Assembly: GCF_033807575.1 (NCBI RefSeq) | Contig: NC_084711.1 | Span: forward strand, 7,006,001 to 7,070,000 | Direction of reading: 5' to 3' | DNA length: 64,000 nucleotides | Origin: Cydia pomonella | Taxonomy: Eukaryota > Arthropoda > Insecta > Lepidoptera > Tortricidae | Shown: positions 55,925 to 64,000 of the stretch, piece after piece | How positions within the stretch are numbered: the first letter of the stretch is position 1 | Layout of the letters: each line of letters opens with the position of its first letter | Notes under the pieces: generated by a model | Databases searched by the model: none | What the model saw: only the letters and a program-made list of their open reading frames with translations | What the model was told of the DNA's origin: nothing | Made by a program: the position numbers and the translations under genes

Positions 55925-56688
55925 TAGGACAGGTAACTACGAAACCCTACACTGAGCAAGGCCCGACATGCTCTTGGCCGGTTTTTAGGGTTCCGTAGCC
56001 AAATGGCATAAAACGGAACCCTTATAGTTTCGCCATGTCCGTCTGTCTGTCTGTCTGTCTGTCTGTCCGAGGCTTTGCTCCGTGGTCGTTAGTGCTAGAA
56101 GTTTTAAAATTTGGCATGGATATATAAATCAATAAAACAAAGTCGTACAATAAAATCTAAAAATTTAATTTTTTTTAGGGTACCTCCCCTACACGTAAAG
56201 TGGGGGTGAATTTTTTTTTTCGCTTCAACTCTAGAGTGTGGGGTATCGTTGGAAAGGTCTTTCAAAACTAATAGGGGTTTTCAGAAATCATTTTTTGATA
56301 AAGTGAATATATTCTGAGATAATCGCTCCGAAAGAAAAAAAAAATGTGTCCCTCCCCCTCTAACTTTTGAACCATAGGTCCAAAAAATATGAAAAAAATC
56401 GTGGAAGTAGAGCTTAAGAAAGACATTAAATGAAAACTATAGCGGACATGATCAGTTTAGCTGTTTTTGAGTTATCGCAAAAAGTTTTCCCTTCATAGTA
56501 AAAAGACTTATTTTAATTAGGTACTGATTATGCAAATTTGCCTATTTGTTTAACTCAGGTGAAAGGTTCCGTTTCATCCCTTGGTTAACAATTTACTATA
56601 CTTTAAGCTCCAGTTTAGCTTATTGTGACGGAAGAGTAACTACGGAACCCTACACTGAGCGTGGCCCGACATGCTCTTGGCCGGTTAT
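55925..56688 (-). repeat. CCGGCCAAG/GGGTTCCGTA repeat, type A, copy 3, with a head-to-tail partial copy
   Basis: A full copy (55986-56688) opens AGGGTTCCGTAGCCAAATGG and closes ATGCTCTTGGCCGGTTATTT. Just before it, 55931-55985 is the closing ~55 bp of another copy (AACTACGAAACCCTACACTG...CTTGGCCGGTTTTT), joined head to tail. GTCT microsatellite of six units at 56041-56064. Confidence 0.85.
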
Positions 56689-58764
56689 TTATATTTGGTC
56701 AGCAGGTGAATGAACTTGCTTATTCTAAACTAAAAATTTGAATTATGATGAATCACGAAAAAACGACGTTTTCTTAAATCGTCTATTTTTTATCATGTTA
56801 TCTTATATACTTGTAGCTCCTAAAGTATCGATCGTAGAGTAAAAATTAAAGTACCCAATTTGTATAAAATTTTACGGTAAAACTTTTGTTCAAAATAATT
56901 ATAATGCTATTTGTAAAGATATCCAAGATATGAGCAAAAATGTGAAAAAAGGTACCTTCAACTTCATTACTTTTAATACTTTTGGTTATACGAGTAGTCT
57001 ACCCTTACAAAACATAGTTTCCGTGAGATTTTTTCACGGCATTTTGACTTTAATTAACACGTAATAATTCAATTAAAAACTACAATTTTGCGTTCTCATT
57101 AAAAAGGCCGAGTTCTAGAAATCTCAGTGCTTAATTAACACGGCATTCAAAATTATTGAAGGCAGGAAAGATATTAGTCCCACCACAATATTGAAACTTT
57201 GAAAGGCTACACAGTACCAACTAAATAGACCGATGTTTATTTTTTTGTTGTTTTTCGACAGAATAAGATGAAATTTGGTGATATAGTATTCCCTATTCTG
57301 TGCAATATTAAGAGCAATTTTACCGTATGTTCTACATCCTCTGAATTTTCATAGCTAAATGGAAAGGAAGGAAGTACATTTTACTATCCCAAATTGGGAT
57401 CTCGCGTTCACTCCACTCAGAATAAGGAGCTCTTAAAACTTACCAAATTTTATCAAAATTTGACTAAAGAAATCAACTTCAACAAAATAAAAATCTATCC
57501 AAGTAGCAGCATTATCTATCTATTACTACAAGTAACCTTATTTTCATTTAGTACTAAAAACTACACGTACATATTGTCAAATAATTACAGTTAGTTATTA
57601 ATATGCCAATGTATTTTTTTTAAGAATTACGACCATTTGAAGACAAATACTTAATCTGCGTTTTAAAAAATTCCTTGTCCTGCGCTCTTACGCTAGGTAT
57701 CCGAACGCACCCTAGCACGATTACTGCTCACTGGCAATAAATGCCCCCTATCAATGTTATCACTGTTGCCACGCGTGCCGCGCACCGCTCCACTTCCGAA
57801 TCAATGTCAGTTTGTTATTGTTTTATCCCACTCCTACCTCACAACGCACCTATAGCGCTATCCCCCTCGGCCAACTAACAAAACGTCATCGCTAGCCAAT
57901 AAGGAGCGCCCAGCGCAAACCAAGTAGTTTGTTAAAGCGATAACAGATGGCACTGGTAGGCTCATAATGTTAGTGTAATTTATTTAGTTGATGATTTTTA
58001 CGACTTCCTATTTATAGTGTAGTGTTGGTCTGTATATCATAATGGTAAGCTATTAAATAGCTTTGAAGATTTCTGTTGGATAATTTACTAAGGAGGTGTA
58101 CCTATTTTCGGATCGAAAATTTTGAAAGCACACGTTCTAAACAAAGCATGCAACTCTCCTTTTTTCATCTGATGCCATATTATCCCGAGTTTTGTCTTTC
58201 CCTATAGCGAAATGAGTGCTATGCCTCTTTTTTTTTTTACAAGGGCGCCTACCTCTTGTATTTTATTTTTGCTTAAGCCAAATCTTGCAAGCAAGACTGA
58301 AATTAGCTTTCAACGTCAAATTGAACTAGGGACCTACTTAAAGTTTAAGCATATCTAGGTAAGTACCATATGGCTGCAAGCTGGTCTAATGATAACGAGC
58401 GAAAGTGATTACATGAATGTTTGCCGTAAGGAACATCACAAATCATCGGCGATAATTGTTATGCTGATGACAGCACGGATGAGCCTTCTACCCCGGCCGC
58501 GGCGGCCGCGTTAATATTTCTCGGGGAAACGTGATTGAGATGAGAGCACCGACATTGAGAGCCGAAACAAACATTTGTCGAGTTGAAACATCTCTAAAAG
58601 ACTTTCAGAATGGGGTCAATTTAATTTAATCCGTTTTACCCTATAAGGATAAATGTTTGCGCATTTACCACTAAAAAGCTTAGGTACGTTCTTTGAGTCA
58701 TCGTTTTGAGAGCACTCCCCTAATTGCCATAGGCGCCATAGCCAATATCTATCGGTAACTAATC
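56689..58764. other. No gene recognised; GC-richer patches
   Basis: 57690-57960 (CACGCGTGCCGCGCACCGCT, CCAATAAGGAGCGCCCAGCG) and 58490-58512 (CCCCGGCCGCGGCGGCCGCG) stand out from AT-rich DNA and could be promoter sequence. No exon with splice signals was found beside them. Confidence 0.4.
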
Positions 58765-59150
58765 TTTGGCGTTGACATCTCGAGTGAGGTCCAGTTCCGC
58801 GACCATGGTAGAGAGTAAGGCCAAATTAGCCTCGAAAAAACTGGGTATGCTCAGCAGATCGAGACAATATTTCGCGCCCACCGCCTGCCTACATCTTTGC
58901 GAGCTTACTCGTATGTATTGATATACTCGTATGTCAATACATACGAGTATATACTCGTACCAATTGAAATCATTATTTGCAAGGCGCAAGTTCGCCTACA
59001 TATGGAATACTGTCGTCATCTGTGGGCAGGGGCTCCCCAGTACCAGCTTCTCCTTCGAAACCGCATTATATACTCGATTTTCGGCTGTCAGCATATTTTA
59101 GATCGGCTTGCCTCCTTGGTACTGCACTGCGTAGAGATGTAGCCTCGCTC
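58765..59150 (+). pseudogene. LINE reverse transcriptase C-terminal remnant, interrupted
   Basis: The plus strand reads GVDISSEVQFRDH, then in another frame ESKAKLASKKLGMLSRSRQY and FAPTACLHLCEL; a ~70-bp foreign piece (58907-58975) follows; then KAQVRLHMEYCRHLWAGAPQ YQLL and DRLASLVLH. 'ASKKLGVLxRARxYF' and 'YKAQVRPHMEYCSHLWAGAPQYQL' are the standard C-terminal text of a Jockey-type LINE. Frameshifts and the insert show it is dead. Possible further decayed ORF2 text to ~59580 is too uncertain to call. Confidence 0.85.
58907..58948. repeat. Hairpin insert in the RT remnant
   Basis: ACTCGTATGTATTGA (58907-58921) and TCAATACATACGAGT (58934-58948) pair perfectly over 15 bp; the loop TATACTCGTATG repeats the arm motif. 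The insert splits the RT text between LHLCEL and YKAQVRL. Confidence 0.75.
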
Positions 59151-59964
59151 TGATTTTCTATCGCATGTACCTATAACGAAAGTTCTCAATGAATGTTTAG
59201 ATTAATACCTGCCGCTTCTTTCCGCCATCGCTCTATGCGACATTTGCTTTCTACAGAAATTTTCTGCGAGGCAGGGAACGGACGGCACGACGCACATTAA
59301 GACGTTAACAGAAAACAATTTTTTGTAGCATACAAAGAAGATATAATAGAGACGTACAGCAGCCTTTGTCACCTTCCAGCTGTGGACGTTGACGTTTTAT
59401 AATCACATCAACAGTAGCCCATAATGAACTCCCATTATTTGTCAATTTTCGTCCCTTGAACTTTCGATCGAGGGCTTTATCACAATCGCCGGATACACGG
59501 GCCAAATCCAGACGCTTCGTAAAAACTCCCCAGGGACATAAAAACCGGCCCTTACCAACGACCGCCTACCGCAGTCAAAAATAGAGCATGAAGAATATAA
59601 CGTTCCAAATTTGAACACATTACAAACTACCCCTTATCAATTTAAAACCTTATTCTTGAGTATTAAAGTTGTATTTTGTTTGTCACGTGATGGAGATAGG
59701 ATCTTTAGTCTTGCGGCTTGAATGCATCAGTGTTTGCATGTTGGCAGAAGAAATTATTCCCTGGACATTTTCGGTGGAGCAGAAGGTTTTAAATAACGGC
59801 ACGCCATTGTTTTAAAGGCAGCGTAATTGCAGGGAAACGTGTGGAGCGAATGTCGTTACGGAATGTGGGTTTAGTAATTATGATTCGTTGTTTATGAGAT
59901 TGTTGTTTTCATCACACTTGCTCGAAAAAGATCTTATTTCTTACCCCCTTCACTTACCCCCTTC

Positions 59965-60122
59965 GTTGCATAATGTGCCTCGTGCTAAAATTGATATCCG
60001 AGCAAGGAAAAGATTTCAAAATTGAACCACGAGCGAGTGGTTCGAAAAGTGGAATATTAGGCGTTGCGAGTGTTTCAAGGCACGAGGGCAAAGCACATTT
60101 TGCCCCCGAGTGAAACACAATT
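59965..60122. repeat. Repeat with GAGTGAAACACAA end, copy 2 of 3
   Basis: GTGCCTCGTGCTAAAATTGA at the left and CAAGGCACGAGGGCAAAGCA at the right are partly inverse. The body CGAGCGAGTGGTTCGAAAAG and CCGAGTGAAACACAA matches 48590-48771. Confidence 0.7.
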
Positions 60123-60366
60123 AATCAACACACCAACGCGAAGAAAAGCGTCAATTTGCTATTCTATCGTTTGTCTTAATCTGTCATTTTCACTTTATTT
60201 GTAAGAAAGAGATAAAACATAAGTTAACTAATTAAGGCTTGTAAAGTTTTATGAATAAGAGGGTGGCTCGTTAACTTCTTTGTAGCATACGACACCAGAA
60301 TTTATCTCTCTTGATCCGTGATGTGTTTGTCTCTTCTCCGTTATCTTATCCACTATATGTAGCAGC

Positions 60367-60478
60367 AGGGCCTACCGCGAACCACGTTCGACGGGTTGCC
60401 TTTCTGTCGCACTTGTGAATTATTTCGTAAGTATGAGAGGGAGTCAACATATTAAACTTGGTTCGCGTTAGGCCCTCA
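60367..60478. repeat. MITE with AGGGCCTA ends
   Basis: AGGGCCTACCGCGAACCACG at the left is inverted as TTGGTTCGCGTTAGGCCCT at the right. About 112 bp, non-coding. Confidence 0.75.
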
Positions 60479-61016
60479 GTTGTCAGCATCGTATTAAGGG
60501 TCTGATAGTTTCCAGAGTCATAGCGTCAGTCTTTTATTTCCATACAAAATTAGAAGTAACAAAGCAAAAAACAGAAATCAGCTCAAGCCGCTTTCGAGGC
60601 GCATTCAGATTCTACAAAGTGTACGTTGTTTTTTTAACGAATTATTAAATACTGTTAAACATTAGTTTTTAATTTTACGGTTTAAACTCACGTGTTTTCA
60701 GTCACTCACGTGACATACATTTTTCGAACCTAGGTCTCCTCTCGCTCGGAAATTAGTTTACCTAATGTTGGTATGTCTCACGACATTCGATTGTTTTTAT
60801 TCTTCGTTTGTTTCTTCCTTTACTCCTACAATTAGGTACGTGAATAATGCATACGCATAGGTAGGTAAACAAATTTTAGCACTTGATTATTTGTAAACGT
60901 TTTCAGTAATTACTAAATATTACCTATGATGATTATCGAGGAATATTTAAAATTTATTTATTAAAAGGAACGTAATAAAATCAGTCTGTCATTTACCTTC
61001 GTTTCTCATTTTCCTA

Positions 61017-61898
61017 AGGGTCCCCAGCAAGCTCGGTTCTCCATACAAACGTAGTTGCGCTCTCATTTTAAAACGACTAGCTATATTGCTCTGTAATGTT
61101 GTACTTACAATAGGATAAGGTATTTTTAGGGCTTTAATTAGTTTAAGTAGCCTCATATATTATAGTCCAAAAAACCGGTCACGTGCGAGTAAAATTTATA
61201 GTAATTTTCATATTGTGTAAAAATTTTATAACTTTTCTTCGGTAAACTTCGGAGATAAGGGGTGGAGGGAATGGTATTTTTTTCACGTTTTCCTCCATAA
61301 ATCAATTTTTTTTACTACGAAAAAAAAAATGTGTTGGAATGTACAATTGAAGCTCTTTCAAATGATACCCCACTTGACCTTAGTCATTAGACTTTGAAAT
61401 TTTGCCCCCTCTTCATAAATATTGGGCATTTTCCATAGTTATTAACAATTAAAATTAAAAAAAATACTTTCAGTGAAAACGAAAATGAAAATGAAAATGA
61501 AAGTTTATTCACAAGAACATATGGTACATTAGATATCACAATGTGTCGAGGTTATCGTTGTTCATAACTATTCCAAATTTCAAACCGAAAGCTTAAGTGG
61601 TTCTCGAGATATTTATCGTTGTGACAGACGGACGGATGTACAGGTTCCGTTTGTACCATTTTGGTACGGAACCCTAAAAATACAGTGAATTTAAGATTTT
61701 CACACAAAACTTGTTCTTGCTCTGATTATTTTGCTTTGTAAGGTGGAGCAATATAACCTTATTTCAGCCCTGGCTGGATATACCTCATGTCATTGTGTAA
61801 ATAAAATTTCATTACAATCCAACACGTAGTTTTAAAATGAGAACGAAACTCCGTTTGTATGGGAAGGTGAAATTCGGCCGAGCTTGCTGGGAACTCTT
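61017..61898. mobile_element. ~880-bp inverted-repeat element with nested repeats
   Basis: GGGTCCCCAGCAAGCTCGGT...CATACAAACGTAG...TCATTTTAAAAC at the left is inverted at the right as GTTTTAAAATGAGAACGAAA...TTTGTATGGGAAGG...CCGAGCTTGCTGGGAACTC. The imperfect ends are ~60 bp. The interior is taken up by a CCGGxCA..GGTTCCGT-type repeat (61165-61678) and a LINE tail (61478-61530). No transposase. Confidence 0.72.
61165..61678 (+). repeat. Diverged CCGGCCAAG/GGGTTCCGTA repeat, nested
   Basis: Starts AAAAAACCGGTCACGTGCGA and ends CAGACGGACGGATGTACAGG, GGTTCCGTTTGTACCATTTT and GGTACGGAACCCTAAAAA. A LINE-type tail GAAAATGAAAATGAAAATGA + AAGTTTATTCACAAGAA (inverse of AATAAAC) sits inside at about 61478-61530. 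Confidence 0.65.
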
Positions 61899-64000
61899 AA
61901 ATTAAATTAAATTTCGTCATGTCACGGTTTGTTTGTACAAACACGAGAACCTAGCCGCCGCCATACAATTAAAGCAACGCTCTCATTTAAGAACGGCATT
62001 CTGAAATAACATTTAATTTGTCATGAAAACATAACGACTAAAACTAAACCACAACCACTATCTAAATCCACAGCGCAGGCTTTGTCAAAAGCGTAAGTAG
62101 CAAACGGAATCCGCAACTTCGTCCAAACTACATAAGTGATAATCCGCCATAGGCTTCGTCAATAATGTACAAGAAAAATCCGCAACAAGCTTTGTCCATA
62201 AACCTAACATTACCCATCAACGCCTTCACGTTAATCCCGAGACGACTCGTACATTCATGTACGTTTGACATGAACGTTCAATTCATGTAACATACATCTA
62301 TGTCCGGCACTAGTTTCCATTGCTAGAAATTGTAATATTAGTTACTTAGGTCATAAGTTCTGTCACAATGATTTTGTATGATAAAATTTAATACAAAGGT
62401 TTTAATAAAATTAGTTTTATTAGTAATTTAGATCGCGTTTTTATTTACTTTGCGGGATTATCGTTAGACGCAAATACGCGGGTGGATTGTGGAAAATCAT
62501 GCTTTACAAAAGGGAGTAAAAATCAGTGTCAAATTAATAAAATAGGTTCATTCATAAATAGGTAGGTTCATTTGTATGAAAATTCTTTATTAGAAAGTTA
62601 TAATTTTATCACCAGCGTTTAGTTCTCCGACCCTTCAAACTTAGGATACTTTTTAGTGACACGCTAATTTTGGGACTGCCATTCAACGAGTGGTTTGGCA
62701 ATACACGTGCAGTTGCAATTTTGGCAATACCAATACGTGGCAATACCAATACGTACACATGAATTGATATATTTAAAGAAAGATAAAAGATCCGGTTTTT
62801 GTTTTATGTAAGATTCAACCATGTAAAAAGGAAAAATAAATAAATAGGGATCAAAATCACCTTTAACAGGTCGCGTATTTTTGCATGTTATTTATAACAT
62901 TTGTCCGAATATTACATAGAATTATGCAAAACTGAGACCGGAAATTACGTTAAATTATATTGTAAGTAATTCAGCAGTATACCCGAGCAAGCGAAAGATT
63001 CCATCTTCTTCATCAAAAGTGATACCTATGTTCTTATCAATAGTAGCACGAGCGGTTAAACAACAACTTTGCCCTCTTGTAAAACAAATAACTATTCTGG
63101 TTTTTTTTAAATGCATAAGCTTGAAATTGATTTGATACTGTATATCCACTACTGCATGGATTTTTCCTTATTATATACCTAACAATAAAGATATTGGGTA
63201 TTGAGTATTAAGTTTGGATTTTATGGTACGGTTCCTATGTTATTTAACTTATTTCCACATCACCTATTCGGAAAAGAGTCTTTGTCTTCTCTGATAAAAG
63301 GGATCAAAGTGGCACTAGAATATTTTATTGCCAGTTGGTCTAAAATATGAAATATAAAAACAGTATGCACATAATCAATTACAATTTATTTATAATCGAT
63401 TACTTGCATGCTGTATTTTTACCTAAAATAATATTTACAAACAATAATTTCCTCATAGATGATGTTAAAAGCAGTACCTATGTGTGACATGGTAGTCAAT
63501 GCGTAAAGAGAAGAGTCGTAAAATATATTGGTTCCCCTTCCCATATAAGTACTTAATCCTCGACTTTTCTCTTTCCGCACAGACTGTAGCAAAATTGTTT
63601 CCACCTTAGGCGTTAACACTTGAATTCCTCACTACGCTGAAAATTTAATGTACGCCTACACCCTACACCGTAAACATGTCATTTTGCTCCCTTGTGACAC
63701 AATCTACTATTAATTCACAGGATATCTAAGATTCAATAGTCAAGAGTTCATAATGTAGGAAAAGAAGAAAAATCTTAAGAAGCAAAGCAGGGCGTTGATA
63801 TCAAAATTCATTAGAAACGCTGTATTTATTAAAACGTGATACATTCTATTATAAAGTTATACACTTAAATGGAAAATAAAAATATCCATCGTGACAGCTT
63901 TAACCAAAAAATATGTAGATAGATAAATCCTATTGATCTTGATTGTAACAGACTATTGAAGCAAAATTAGTATCGTATTTTTCAAATCCACATACGCCTC
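61899..64000. other. No gene seen; one repeat fragment
   Basis: 62975-63090 contains ACCCGAGCAAGCGAAAGATT, TAGCACGAGCGGTTAAA and TTTGCCCTCTTGTAAAACAA, a diverged third copy of the GAGTGAAACACAA repeat. The short CAATACCAATACGTGGCAATACC run near 62725-62750 is a small direct repeat. The 64- and 66-codon minus frames at 63149-62955 and 63619-63419 have no motif. Confidence 0.45.

Larger units (their letters stand above)
59151..61016. other. No functional gene recognised outside the listed repeats
   Basis: A minus-strand 66-codon frame at 59505-59305 (RKFKGRKLTNNGSSLWATVD...) has no family I know. Remaining sequence is AT-rich. CTTACCCCCTTCACTTACCCCCTTC near 59943 is a short duplicate. Confidence 0.45.

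Noticed and set aside
1..64000. A new multi-gene defence or biosynthetic system
   Set aside because: There are no clustered genes in the window; apart from the Rab26 exons, the recognisable coding text is from retrotransposons.

Overview
The window is animal nuclear DNA, almost certainly from a moth or butterfly (Lepidoptera). It is AT-rich and has no operon-like packing. Coding sequence appears only as short GC-richer blocks with GT-AG splice signals. The rest is dense with interspersed repeats whose style is familiar from lepidopteran genomes: tRNA-derived SINEs with a GGTTCGAATCCCGG box, LINE 3' ends finished by short tandem tails, MITEs, and a large 'CCGGCCAAG...GGGTTCCGTA' repeat group carrying GTCT microsatellites. 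The species cannot be named from this sequence alone.

One host gene is well supported, on the minus strand: a Rab small GTPase, best matched to Rab26. The exon at 13061-12900 encodes an acidic, disordered N-terminal extension. The exon at 6514-6404 encodes the P-loop (GDSGVGKT) and the start of switch I (ATVGIGFT). The two join in phase 0 across a 6.4-kb intron to give ...PIHK/TILLGDSGVGKT. The remaining GTPase exons (WDTAGQE, NKxD, SAK, prenylated C-terminus) are not in the window and should lie beyond its left edge. A candidate first exon near 46.8-47.0 kb has promoter-like sequence, a short uORF, and ATG AGC followed by a GTGAGT donor in the matching phase. If it is real, the gene spans more than 40 kb with a first intron of about 34 kb.

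Layout: 0-6.4 kb is Rab26 intron with a LINE remnant, SINEs and a TA-flanked inverted-repeat element. 6.5-12.9 kb is the intron between the two exons, with a repeat-group copy and a SINE carrying a nested MITE. 13-46.8 kb is the probable giant first intron, with many MITEs, a gypsy-like LTR plus gag fragment, two LINE pieces, a 29/32-bp minisatellite and an internally amplified repeat. 46.8-47.2 kb is the promoter-like zone. 47.2-64 kb is probably upstream or intergenic, with a 5'-truncated LINE whose RT frame is still open, a hAT MITE with perfect 8-bp target duplications, two decayed RT remnants and further nested repeats.

I found no new multi-gene system. The points of interest are the Rab26 gene structure and a set of nested or amplified mobile elements that record the order of insertions.
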